Assembly (NCBI RefSeq): GCF_013116745.1
Contig: NZ_JABFOE010000013.1
Location: 61,309 to 125,308 of the forward strand
Origin: Arthrobacter sp. 260
GTDB taxonomy: Bacteria; Actinomycetota; Actinomycetes; Actinomycetales; Micrococcaceae
Direction of reading: 5' to 3'
DNA length: 64,000 nucleotides
In this document: positions 50,849-60,045 of the stretch, piece after piece
Layout: each line of letters starts with the position of its first letter
Position numbering within the stretch: position 1 is the stretch's first letter
Notes under the pieces: generated by a model
What the model was told of the DNA's origin: nothing
Databases searched by the model: none
What the model saw: only the letters and a program-made list of their open reading frames with translations
Made by a program: the position numbers and the translations under genes

Positions 50849-51883
50849 ATGCGACACACCAGCCAGCCACGCCAGTCCCTCCGCCGCTCCGCGGTGCCGT
50901 TCGCGGCTGCTCTGTGCCTCCTGCTCATGGGGTGCGTTCCCAGTGAACCGGCAGCGGATGGGGCCAGGGGCCAGGCCGTCGACAGTACGACGACGGCGTC
51001 GCCCTCGCCCGCCGCGGGTGCCACCCCCAGCGGCGGTCCGAGCGTGTCTCCGACTCCGAGCCCGTCACCTACGCCGACCGCTGAACCCCTTGAACTGCCT
51101 CGCGGCGGCACGGACCTGTTCCCCGACTACCGGCTGGTCGGATTCAGCGGCCACCCGACATCCGAGGGTATGGGCAGGCTAGGTATCGGTGACATCGACG
51201 AGCGGGTAGACGAGATGGAGTTGCTCGGCGAACAGTACGCTGACGGGCGGAAAGTGATGCCGGTGCTGGAACTGATCACCGTCGTCGTGCAGGCTTCCCC
51301 GGGGGCCGATGGCCTGTATCGGGCGGCAGCGAACGATGACTTCATCAGCTCCTACCTGGAAGCGGCGCGCCGGCACGACGCACTGTTGTTGCTCAACGTT
51401 CAGCCGGGGCGGTCAACGATGACCGCCGAGGTGGAACTGCTCGAGAAGTGGCTGCTGGAACCCGATGTCGGGCTGGCACTGGATCCCGAATGGGACATCA
51501 CCGGCGACCAGCTCCCCGGGGTCTCCTACGGGCAGACCTCCGGCGAGGAGATCGACCAGATCGCTACCTACCTTGATGATCTGGTCACCGAGCATGAGCT
51601 GCCCCAGAAGGCGCTGGTCTTCCACCAGGTGGCGCCCTCAGTGGTAACCAACGAGGCAGCGGTGCGCGAGTACGACGGCGTCGAAGTGATCAAGAGCGTC
51701 GACGGGATCGGCGCCCCCGGGTCGAAGATCGAGACCTATAACCAGCTGATGCTGCAGCTCCCCCCAACAGTGAACCCGGGATTCAAACTCTTCTTCGAGG
51801 AAGACGCAGTGCTGGGCCCGCTGATGCTCCCACCGGAGGTACTGGGGCTGGACCCGAAACCGGACTACGTGCTGTACGAATAG
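50849..51883 (+). CDS. putative lipoprotein, unknown function
   Basis: Protein of 344 aa that I do not recognise. Basic N-terminus and hydrophobic segment end in the lipobox LLMGC at about residue 29. A Ser/Pro/Thr-rich linker runs to about 80. The rest is a globular domain with pattern of a TIM-barrel: GFSGHPTSEGMGRLGIGD, MPVLELITVV, ALLLLNVQPGRS, LALDPEWDI and KALVFHQVAPS. DPEW and the repeated beta-strand ends suggest a glycoside-hydrolase-like fold. Divergent from the AHSA1 gene. ATG with GAGGAATGAC upstream. Confidence 0.75.
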   Translation: MRHTSQPRQSLRRSAVPFAAALCLLLMGCVPSEPAADGARGQAVDSTTTASPSPAAGATPSGGPSVSPTPSPSPTPTAEPLELPRGGTDLFPDYRLVGFSGHPTSEGMGRLGIGDIDERVDEMELLGEQYADGRKVMPVLELITVVVQASPGADGLYRAAANDDFISSYLEAARRHDALLLLNVQPGRSTMTAEVELLEKWLLEPDVGLALDPEWDITGDQLPGVSYGQTSGEEIDQIATYLDDLVTEHELPQKALVFHQVAPSVVTNEAAVREYDGVEVIKSVDGIGAPGSKIETYNQLMLQLPPTVNPGFKLFFEEDAVLGPLMLPPEVLGLDPKPDYVLYE

Positions 51884-52016
51884 GGTGCGTCACGGGTGGG
51901 ACGGGTCTGGAGTCAGGGGGAACCACCAAACCATTGGGGCGTCAGGTACGAATGACTGCTAAGCGCGGACCGGAGTTCGGCCGTGGACGGATACACCCGA
52001 GAGAGCATGAGGAACC

Positions 52017-52691
52017 ATGGTCAACAGAACCGCAGCAATGCTAGGCGTTTCAGTGATCACCGCAGCCCTGATCTCCGGGTGCGGTGGGATGGAAGAGAAC
52101 CCGCTTAACGTCAACAGTGCCCCACAGCCCGTCCAGAGCGCCGCCGTCGCCGGGGAACCCGATACGGGAGTGCTCGCGGGAGCCCTGGGCGAGGATCCGC
52201 TGCAGCTCGGCGCCAATGGCGCCAAACTGTGCTCGGTACAGCCTGCCCTGGGGTACCAGGAGTACACGGTCCTGATCCACAACGAGACCCTCGAATCGTT
52301 CACTGTCGACGACGTCAGCCTGGGCTCACCCTCGGGTGTCACCCTGAACGCGGCCGAGGTCACCCCCGCCAACCGCGGTGGTCATGGCACCCACGGGATG
52401 GACGACGGAACAGTGATGGGCGGCGACGAGCACACCGGGGCCCACGGCGCCGGAGAGATGGCCGACATGGAGGACATGCCGGAGAATGTGTTCTTCACCG
52501 AGCCGGTGCCAGCTGTCGGCTACGAAATTTCCACCCTTGAGTATCTCAACGTGGTGGTTTCGGTTTCCCTCGACGAGGGGGTGGACCGCGGCACATCAGA
52601 GTTCATCGAGATCGACTACTCGACCGCCGACGGCTCCTTCACCGGCCAGCACCCCCTCGCCATCACCATGGACCGTGACTCCTGCGCCTAG
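52017..52691 (+). CDS. putative lipoprotein with His/Met/Asp-rich segment
   Basis: Protein of 224 aa. Signal peptide and lipobox LISGC at about residues 18-22. The central segment around residues 122-162 is rich in His, Met, Gly and acidic residues (GGHGTHGMDDGTVMGGDE and HTGAHGAGEMADMEDM), which could bind copper or another metal. The second half is beta-rich (EISTLEYLNVVVSVSLDEG, IDYSTADGSFTGQHPLAITMD), with Cys residues near 73 and the C-terminus. ATG with GAGGAACC upstream. Function unknown. Confidence 0.75.
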   Translation: MVNRTAAMLGVSVITAALISGCGGMEENPLNVNSAPQPVQSAAVAGEPDTGVLAGALGEDPLQLGANGAKLCSVQPALGYQEYTVLIHNETLESFTVDDVSLGSPSGVTLNAAEVTPANRGGHGTHGMDDGTVMGGDEHTGAHGAGEMADMEDMPENVFFTEPVPAVGYEISTLEYLNVVVSVSLDEGVDRGTSEFIEIDYSTADGSFTGQHPLAITMDRDSCA

Positions 52692-52823
52692 GCCGTTGCC
52701 CTACGCCCTCTGACTGACTTCGGCTGCCCGACCGCTCACCCCCGACGGGTGATGCGGCCACTCTTTCCATGGCGGAGACTCTCGGCGTAGGAATATCCGC
52801 ATCCGTTGCCTCAGGGAGCCCAC

Positions 52824-53261
52824 GTGAGCACAGCACCGGCAGATGTACTTGGCCCAGTCGACTATGTCCTTCTTGAGTTCCCGCATGACCGGTTCACCGG
52901 CGAGACGAGTGACGCACTCAGGAACCTTGTGGACAGCGGGGTGATCCGTCTCTATGACCTAACAGTCATCAGCAAAGACCCAGACGGTGAAGTCACCGTG
53001 CTGGACCTCACCGAGGCGACTCCCGACACTGGCGGGTTCGACTTCTTCGCGGGCGCCCGATCCAACCTGCTCGACGAGGATGATCTGCGCCAGGCCGCCG
53101 ACGCACTCCAACCCAACACGGTGGCCGCACTGATCGTCTACGAGAACACCTGGGCCATCCCCTTCGTCGCCGCTGCCCGCAACAGCGGCGGCGAGCTCAT
53201 CGCCAGCGCCCGGATCCCGGCGGCCGACCTGATGTCCGCCCTGGACGCCACCACCACCTGA
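52824..53261 (+). CDS. DUF6325 family protein
   Basis: Soluble protein of 145 aa, previously noted across actinobacteria as a membrane-protein-of-unknown-function type but without visible helices here. It has VDYVLLEFPHDRFTGETSDALRNLVDSGVIRLYDLTVISKD, FDFFAGARSNLLDEDDL and ALIVYENTWAIPFVAAAR, the DUF6325 pattern. Start GTG at 52824 with AGGGAGCCCAC upstream. A SHOCT gene follows 11 bp later, and the pair recurs. Function is unknown. Confidence 0.78.
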   Translation: MSTAPADVLGPVDYVLLEFPHDRFTGETSDALRNLVDSGVIRLYDLTVISKDPDGEVTVLDLTEATPDTGGFDFFAGARSNLLDEDDLRQAADALQPNTVAALIVYENTWAIPFVAAARNSGGELIASARIPAADLMSALDATTT

Positions 53262-53272
53262 GGAGCACCACC

Positions 53273-53575
53273 ATGGGTTTACTCCGTGGAATCGCCAGAA
53301 CTGCTGTCATCTCGGGAACCGCCACGGCCGTCAGCGGCCGGGTACAACGGCGTCAGGCCGAGCGGTTCGCTGAGCGTGACGCAGCGATCATCTCGGAACG
53401 CCAGCGGGCCTACGATCAACAATTTGCTGCACCGCCAGCCCCACCAGCCCCACCGCAGCCCCCGGCGGCCGCCGATCCGATCCAGCAGCTCAAGGAACTC
53501 GCGGCGCTCAAGGCCCAGGGAATCCTGACCGAGGAGGAGTTCGCCGCCCAGAAAGCGCGGGTCCTCGCCGGTTAG
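53273..53575 (+). CDS. SHOCT domain-containing protein
   Basis: Small protein of 100 aa. The N-terminus is Arg/Ala-rich with a weak hydrophobic stretch (GIARTAVISGTATAVSG), a Pro/Ala linker follows, and the C-terminal 30 residues are the SHOCT domain (IQQLKELAALKAQGILTEEEFAAQKARVL). Second gene of the DUF6325 pair. A weak hairpin CCACCCGG / CCGGGTGG at 53584-53609 may end the transcript. Confidence 0.82.
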   Translation: MGLLRGIARTAVISGTATAVSGRVQRRQAERFAERDAAIISERQRAYDQQFAAPPAPPAPPQPPAAADPIQQLKELAALKAQGILTEEEFAAQKARVLAG

Positions 53576-53583
53576 GACGCAGT

Positions 53584-53609
53584 CCACCCGGAGGCGCAGG
53601 CCCGGGTGG
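53584..53609 (+). terminator. weak hairpin after the SHOCT gene
   Basis: CCACCCGG pairs with CCGGGTGG, 8 bp, with a 10-base loop and no U-tract. Terminator function is uncertain. Confidence 0.4.
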
Positions 53610-53643
53610 AACCTCCCACCCGCGGTAGGCGAGAATAGCCTAC

Positions 53644-56004
53644 GTGTTATCTCTGACTTCCGACGCTGCCATCTTTGACCAACTCGCCGCCGAACTCGGT
53701 GTCCAACCGTGGCAGGTGAAGGCCGCGGTGGACCTGCTCGACGGCGGCTCGACAGTGCCGTTCGTCGCCCGGTACCGCAAGGAGGCCACCGGATCCCTCG
53801 ACGACGCCCAGCTCAGGACCCTCGACGAACGGCTCGGGTACCTCCGCGAGCTGCGCGACCGCCGTCGGGCTGTGACCGAGTCGATCGAGGCCCAGGGGAA
53901 GCTCACCGACGAACTGCGGGCGGCCATCGCCGGGGCCGACACCAAATCGCGGCTGGAGGACATCTACCTGCCGTTCAAAACGAAACGGCGTACCAAGGCG
54001 CATATCGCCCGCGAAGCCGGATTGGAACCGCTGGCCGATGCGCTGGTGGCGGATCCGTCGCTGGATCCGACTACCGAGGCGGCCCGTTACGTGGGCGAGG
54101 CGGTGCCCGATGCCGAGGAGGCGCTCGCGGGGGCGCGCTCAATCCTGATCGAACGCGCTGGCCAGGACGCTGACCTCCTGACCTCGGCACGGGAGAAACT
54201 GTGGAAGCAGGGTCAGTTGCGGTCGAAGGTGCGCGCGGGCAAGGAGGTGGACGGACAGAAGTTCGCCGACTACTTCCAGTTCGCCCAGGTGCCCGCCACC
54301 ATGCCCTCCCACCGTGTCCTGGCGCTGTTCCGCGGCGAGAAGGAAGGTGTATTGGAACTGGCCATCGCGGAAGCCGACCCCGCAGATGCCACCGAATTCG
54401 GCAAGGTCCGTGCGACGTATGAGAACTCAGTGGCAGCGGTCCTGGGTATTGCGGCCTCCGGCCGGGCCGCCGACCCGTGGCTGACCCAGACCGTCGGGCA
54501 GGCCTGGCGGCGCATCCTGGCCAAGCTCTCCCTCGATCTCCGGGTCCGGCTATTTGCTGCCGCCGAGGCGGAGGCGGTGCGGGTCTTTGCCGCCAACCTC
54601 CGGGACGTCCTCCTCGCCGCCCCGGCGGGCGGCAGAACCACCCTCGGACTGGACCCCGGACTGCGCACCGGCGTCAAGGTGGCAGTGGTCGACGGCACTG
54701 GCCAGGCAGTCGCCACGGAGACCGTTTACCCGCATGCGCCCGCCAGGAAATGGGACGCCGCCCTGGCAACCCTTGTCGCCCTCATCACCACGCATGACGT
54801 GGAACTGATCGCGATCGGGAACGGAACCGCGTCGCGGGAGACCGACAAGCTCGCCACCGAACTGATCAAGCGGCTTCCGGAGCGCGCATTGCAGAAGCTG
54901 GTGGTCTCGGAGGCAGGAGCCTCGGTATATTCTGCGTCCGCGCTTGCCTCGGCTGAACTCCCTGATCTGGACGTGTCCCTCCGCGGGGCCGTCTCCATCG
55001 CCCGCCGCTTGCAGGATCCACTGGCCGAGCTGGTGAAGATTGACCCCAAATCGATCGGGGTGGGCCAGTACCAGCACGACGTCACGGCGGCCAACCTGGA
55101 ACGGTCGCTGAACGCGGTGATCGAAGACTGCGTGAACGCCGTCGGCGTCGACGTGAACACGGCGTCACCCTCGCTCCTCAGCCGGGTGGCCGGAGTGGGC
55201 CCGTTGCTGAGCGAGAACATCGTGGCACACCGGAACGCGAACGGACGCTTCGCCCGCCGGGCCGATCTGTTGAAGGTGCCACGGCTGGGAGCCAAGGCGT
55301 TCGAGCAGTGCGCTGGCTTCCTGCGGATCTCCGGCGGCTCCGAGCCGCTGGACGCCTCAAGCGTCCACCCGGAGGCCTATGGGGTGGCCCGCCGCATCCT
55401 GAGCGCGGGCGGTGCGTCACTGCGCGACGTGGACCTGCAGGAATTCGTTGACGACAGCTTCGGGCTGCCGACCCTTAAGGACATTGTGGCGGAACTGGAA
55501 AAGCCCGGCAGGGATCCCCGGCCCGAGTTTGTCACCGCTTCCTTCTCGGAGGGTATCGAGAAGATCTCCGACCTGCGTCCGGGGATGACCCTGGACGGTG
55601 TGGTGACCAACGTGGCCGCGTTTGGGGCGTTTGTGGACGTGGGAGTCCACCAGGACGGTCTGGTCCATATCTCGGCCATGTCGAACCGTTTCATCAGCGA
55701 CCCACACGAGGTGGTTAAGTCCGGACAGGTGGTCAAGGTGAAGGTGCTCGAGGCAGATCCCGAACGCAAACGGATCGCGCTGACTTTGCGGCTCGACGAC
55801 GACCCCACCCCAGCCTCCGGTGGTGGGCAACGCCAACCCCGCAAGGACCAGTCCCGGTCCGGTCAGCGCAACGACCAACCCCGCAAGGACCAGACCCGGT
55901 CTGGCGGGAAGCCGGCAGCTGGGAAGGCTCCGGCAGCCCGGACCCCTGCTCCGCCCGCGAACTCCGCCATGGCCGAGGCCTTGCGACGTGCAGGGCTTGC
56001 CTGA
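53644..56004 (+). CDS. tex: Tex family RNA-binding protein
   Basis: Transcription-associated protein of 786 aa. Tex N-terminal helical region, a YqgF/RuvX-like domain at about 335-430 ([19 protein letters not shown]), a helix-hairpin-helix region at about 500-570 ([20 protein letters not shown]), and an S1 domain at about 645-715 ([31 protein letters not shown]). The C-terminal 60 residues are a basic, low-complexity tail with [20 protein letters not shown] repeats. Start GTG at 53644. Followed by a long terminator. Confidence 0.93.
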   Translation: MLSLTSDAAIFDQLAAELGVQPWQVKAAVDLLDGGSTVPFVARYRKEATGSLDDAQLRTLDERLGYLRELRDRRRAVTESIEAQGKLTDELRAAIAGADTKSRLEDIYLPFKTKRRTKAHIAREAGLEPLADALVADPSLDPTTEAARYVGEAVPDAEEALAGARSILIERAGQDADLLTSAREKLWKQGQLRSKVRAGKEVDGQKFADYFQFAQVPATMPSHRVLALFRGEKEGVLELAIAEADPADATEFGKVRATYENSVAAVLGIAASGRAADPWLTQTVGQAWRRILAKLSLDLRVRLFAAAEAEAVRVFAANLRDVLLAAPAGGRTTLGLDPGLRTGVKVAVVDGTGQAVATETVYPHAPARKWDAALATLVALITTHDVELIAIGNGTASRETDKLATELIKRLPERALQKLVVSEAGASVYSASALASAELPDLDVSLRGAVSIARRLQDPLAELVKIDPKSIGVGQYQHDVTAANLERSLNAVIEDCVNAVGVDVNTASPSLLSRVAGVGPLLSENIVAHRNANGRFARRADLLKVPRLGAKAFEQCAGFLRISGGSEPLDASSVHPEAYGVARRILSAGGASLRDVDLQEFVDDSFGLPTLKDIVAELEKPGRDPRPEFVTASFSEGIEKISDLRPGMTLDGVVTNVAAFGAFVDVGVHQDGLVHISAMSNRFISDPHEVVKSGQVVKVKVLEADPERKRIALTLRLDDDPTPASGGGQRQPRKDQSRSGQRNDQPRKDQTRSGGKPAAGKAPAARTPAPPANSAMAEALRRAGLA

Positions 56005-56029
56005 CCCTTTCCAGCACGACTACAGCACA

Positions 56030-56077
56030 ACGACGACGGCGACCGTCCGGGAAATCCCGGACGGTCGCCGTCGTCGT
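56030..56077. terminator. 22-bp hairpin terminator between tex and the Rpf-LysM gene
   Basis: Perfect 22-bp stem, beginning ACGACGACGGCGACC and ending GTCGCCGTCGTCGT, closed by the loop AAAT, with TTTA following on the plus strand. It serves both convergent genes. Confidence 0.85.
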
Positions 56078-56116
56078 TTATCAGTCCGGCTGGTGAAAGC
56101 CGGTTACAGCCTGGGG

Positions 56117-57089
<973 letters not shown>

Positions 57090-57560
57090 ATGGTTTTGGC
57101 TGGTCAAATACTGACCTGCAGGGTGCCGATGCGGTGGTCCGATATGGACGCCTATGGGCACATAAACAATGTACAGGTTTTGCGCCTGCTGGAGGAAGCG
57201 AGAATCCACGCTTTTGGTCCGCCCGGCGGGACCGGAGCGGAGGGGGAGCAACCGCCCGTTGCAGTGTTCTCCTCGGTGAAACCAGGCACCCAGGCCCTCG
57301 TCGTCGAGCATCGAGTGAAGTTTGTTGACACCCTCGATTACCGGAATGTTCCAGTGCGCATCGATGTGTGGGTGAGCGCAGTGAAGCCCGCCAGTTTCAC
57401 CCTCGCCTACCGGATCCACGACCCCGCGACGGCAGCGATCTGTGTGAAGGCCGAAACAATCCTCGCCTTCGTCGACACAAACGGGGGCAGCCTACTCCGG
57501 CTCAGCGAGGAGCAGAAGCAAGCGCTGAGTCCATACCGGGGCAGCCCGCTGTTCGCCTGA
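57090..57560 (+). CDS. acyl-CoA thioesterase, 4HBT hotdog family
   Basis: Hotdog-fold thioesterase of 156 aa. The N-terminal active-site motif is RWSDMDAYGHINNVQVLRLLEEAR with the catalytic Asp of DMDAYGHINN, and the core VVEHRVKFVDTLDYRNVPVRIDVWV follows. ATG preceded by GAGGGGAAATCGG. It hydrolyses acyl-CoA, chain length unknown. Convergent with the formaldehyde dehydrogenase gene. Confidence 0.87.
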   Translation: MVLAGQILTCRVPMRWSDMDAYGHINNVQVLRLLEEARIHAFGPPGGTGAEGEQPPVAVFSSVKPGTQALVVEHRVKFVDTLDYRNVPVRIDVWVSAVKPASFTLAYRIHDPATAAICVKAETILAFVDTNGGSLLRLSEEQKQALSPYRGSPLFA

Positions 57561-57598
57561 GGCCCTCCGGCGGGCCGCGCCAGCGAACCGCACTGGCA

Positions 57599-57629
57599 GA
57601 CCGCGGGCACCCTGGTGGCGCCCGCGGTC
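57599..57629. terminator. hairpin terminator between thioesterase and formaldehyde dehydrogenase genes
   Basis: GACCGCGGGC pairs with GCCCGCGGTC, 10 bp, loop of 11, shared by two convergent genes. Confidence 0.7.
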
Positions 57630-57642
57630 CGCACAGTGTCAG

Positions 57643-58860
57643 CTACGTGGCGACGTAGCCGTGCGGGTCGAGCACGTACTTCGTGGCTGCCCCGGCGTCG
57701 AATTCCTGGTAGCCGCGGGGTGCGTCGGTCAGGCTGATCGCCTTGGCGTTGACGGCCTTGGCGATCTGCACCTTGTCGTGCAGGATCGCCATCATCAGGC
57801 CCCGGTTGTATTTCATCACCGGGCACTGGCCGGTGGTGAAGGACAACGACTTGGCCCAGCCGGTACCGAGGCTGAGGGACAGGGAACCAACCTTCGCGGC
57901 GTCGTCGACAGCACCCGGGTCACCCGTCACGTACAAGCCTGGAATGCCCAGCGCGCCGCCGGCGGCGGTGATGCTCATCAGTGAGTTCAGCACCGTGGCC
58001 GGTGCTTCTTGCGCGGCTCCGTCACCATGGCCGCGGGCCTCGAAGCCCACGGCGTCAACACCGCAGTCCACTTCCGGAACGCCGAGCAGCTGCTCGATCT
58101 GGTCCTTCGGATCACCCTTCGACACGTCGACCGTCTCGCAGCCGAAGCTGCGGGCCTGGGCCAGCCGCTCCTCGTTCAGGTCGCCGACGATGACGACGGC
58201 CGCGCCGAGCAGCTGAGCCGACACGGCGGCCGCCAGGCCGACCGGGCCAGCACCCGCAACGTACACGGTGGATCCGACACCTACGCCGGAGGTGACCGCA
58301 CCATGGAAGCCGGTGGGGAAGATGTCCGAGAGCATGGTCAGGTCCAGGATCTTCTCCAGGGCCTGATCCCGGTCCGGGAACTTCAGCAGGTTCCAGTCGG
58401 CGTAGGGAACCAGGACGTACTCGGCCTGTCCGCCGACCCAGCCACCCATATCCACGTACCCGTAGGCACTTCCTGGACGGTCAGGGTTCACGTTCAGGCA
58501 GATACCGGTCTTGCGTTCCTTACAGTTCCGGCAGCGCCCACAGGCGATGTTGAAGGGCACCGAACAGATGTCGCCCTTCTTAATGAATTCGACGTCGCGG
58601 CCTACCTCGACCACCTCGCCGGTGATCTCGTGGCCGAGCACCAGATCGGAGGGGGCAGTGGTGCGGCCCCGCACCATGTGTTGGTCGGAGCCACAGATAT
58701 TCGTCGTAACAGTCTTGAGGATGACGCCGTGGTGCACCTGACGGCCCACATTGGCCGGATTCACCCCAGGCCCATCCTTGAGCTCGAAGGTGGGATAGTC
58801 GATGTCGATGACCTCCACTTTCCCGGGTCCTTTGTAAGCAACGGCTTTGTTTCCAGGCAT
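57643..58860 (-). CDS. fdhA: formaldehyde dehydrogenase, glutathione-independent
   Basis: Zinc MDR dehydrogenase of 405 aa, of the Pseudomonas putida type that needs no thiol cofactor and keeps NAD tightly bound. Catalytic zinc ligands are in NICGSDQHM and LGHEITGEVVEVG, structural zinc cysteines in ACGRCRNCKERKTGICL, and the Rossmann motif is VYVAGAGPVGLAAAVSAQLLGA. The insertion PGSAYGYVDMGGWVGGQAEYVLVPYAD is characteristic. Start at 58860, with AAGGGA upstream; the frame is open to 58983. It detoxifies formaldehyde; a mycothiol-dependent system is the usual alternative in actinobacteria. Confidence 0.92.
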   Translation of the reverse strand: MPGNKAVAYKGPGKVEVIDIDYPTFELKDGPGVNPANVGRQVHHGVILKTVTTNICGSDQHMVRGRTTAPSDLVLGHEITGEVVEVGRDVEFIKKGDICSVPFNIACGRCRNCKERKTGICLNVNPDRPGSAYGYVDMGGWVGGQAEYVLVPYADWNLLKFPDRDQALEKILDLTMLSDIFPTGFHGAVTSGVGVGSTVYVAGAGPVGLAAAVSAQLLGAAVVIVGDLNEERLAQARSFGCETVDVSKGDPKDQIEQLLGVPEVDCGVDAVGFEARGHGDGAAQEAPATVLNSLMSITAAGGALGIPGLYVTGDPGAVDDAAKVGSLSLSLGTGWAKSLSFTTGQCPVMKYNRGLMMAILHDKVQIAKAVNAKAISLTDAPRGYQEFDAGAATKYVLDPHGYVAT

Positions 58861-58985
58861 GAGCTTCCCTTCCGTTTCCGAACAGCCCTGTCGTCGGTGA
58901 CGGGGCCCATGGCGAACGTATCGCGATCCGGGTTGCACCAACGTTGCATGCACGTTGCATCCGGATTTGAGGTAGTTGCACACAC

Positions 58986-59025
58986 AAGGTGCCTTGAACC
59001 GACGAGAGTCGGCTCAAGGCACCTT
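58986..59025. terminator. terminator between DUF4383 gene and fdhA
   Basis: AAGGTGCCTTGA and TCAAGGCACCTT with inner CCGAC/GTCGG form a near-perfect stem around a GAGA loop. It ends the minus-strand DUF4383 transcript, with TTTT on the plus strand. Confidence 0.75.
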
Positions 59026-59051
59026 TTATGATCTGGGCCGTAAGCCGCTGA

Positions 59052-59525
59052 TTAGGTGTGGGTTGATTGGCTACCTCCACGAGTCCGCGCCATGTGCGTG
59101 AGGGCGATGCCCCCAGCGACCAGCGCGAGGATCAGATGAAGCCAGTTGCCTGCCGCGTTGAACGACAGGAAGTTGGCCGTCGACCCGAGGTCGATGACCA
59201 CACCGTAGATCCACATGATCAGGAACAATGCGCCGCTTCCCAGCAGGAAATTGCGGGAGCCACGGCTGTCCCTGCTCATGATGATCCCGGCTGCTCCGAC
59301 AATCAGATAGACGATGTTGAGCAGGATGGACACCTGAAAGACGCCGAAGAGCAGCGCCTCGGACCCGCCGGCGAAGGCCAGCGAACCGTATTGTGTCGTC
59401 AGTCCCGGCACGAAGGCCAGGACGCCCAAAAGCAGAAAGACTACGCCCAATCCCATCGAGCCCGTTCGAACCAGCTCGCGGGTTACGTGAAAGTCACGTG
59501 CATCATGGTGCGATGCGGTAGTCAT
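59052..59525 (-). CDS. DUF4383 family membrane protein
   Basis: Membrane protein of 157 aa with about four helices (LGVVFLLLGVLAFVPGL, LFGVFQVSILLNIVYLIVGAAGI, FLLGSGALFLIMWIYGVVIDL and LHLILALVAGGIALTH). The DUF4383 pattern NIVYLIVGAAG and LHLILALVAG is present. Start at 59525 (MTTASHHDARDF) with AGGGAGGGGAG upstream. Role unknown; relatives are often stress-induced. Confidence 0.82.
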   Translation of the reverse strand: MTTASHHDARDFHVTRELVRTGSMGLGVVFLLLGVLAFVPGLTTQYGSLAFAGGSEALLFGVFQVSILLNIVYLIVGAAGIIMSRDSRGSRNFLLGSGALFLIMWIYGVVIDLGSTANFLSFNAAGNWLHLILALVAGGIALTHMARTRGGSQSTHT

Positions 59526-59772
59526 CTCCCCTCCCTCAAAACGAGAAAACAACCTCAAACAATTTGGAACCATTCGCCGAGCTTTTACAGGGCCGTTGGC
59601 GCGGGATCGTTGCCCGTGCCAGCCCTCTTATTTTACCGCCGGTAGAGCAGCCAGCATAGGACGAAAGACCCTGAACTGGGGCGGGAAAATGCGCGTGAAC
59701 CATATCCACCCGGGGCGGGGGCTCCTAATATGAAGGTACCCGTAAAGACATTCCTTACAAGGAGGTAAGAAA
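59526..59772. promoter_or_regulatory. divergent promoter region between DUF4383 and DUF1508 genes
   Basis: 247 bp without a gene. Promoters not assignable by eye; GAAGGTACCCGTAAAGACATTCCTTACAAGGAGG immediately before the DUF1508 gene is AT-richer than its surroundings. Confidence 0.35.
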
Positions 59773-60018
59773 GTGTCAGGCTACTTCAAAATAGTGGATG
59801 CGCACGACGGTGGATACCGGATCAAACTGATGGCTGGCGACGGAGCACTGGTCGCCGTTTCCACTTACTATGCAACCAAACCGCAGGCCATCGCTGGCAT
59901 CGAACAGATCCGCGAAATCGCTGGGACCGGTCCCGTGGTGGACCAAAGCCGCGGGAACCACATCGGTGCGACAGCCAGCGCCGCCGGGAAAAAGAGTTAC
60001 AGCGGCCAGCGCCGCTAA
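59773..60018 (+). CDS. DUF1508/YegP family protein
   Basis: Small protein of 81 aa with one DUF1508 beta-rich repeat (GGYRIKLMAGDGALVAVSTYYATKPQAIAGIEQIR). YegP-like proteins usually carry two repeats; this has one. Function unknown. GTG start with the near-perfect AAGGAGGT 7 bases upstream. Confidence 0.83.
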   Translation: MSGYFKIVDAHDGGYRIKLMAGDGALVAVSTYYATKPQAIAGIEQIREIAGTGPVVDQSRGNHIGATASAAGKKSYSGQRR

Positions 60019-60045
60019 CCCGTCGGGCCGGCGTCGCCAACGGCA

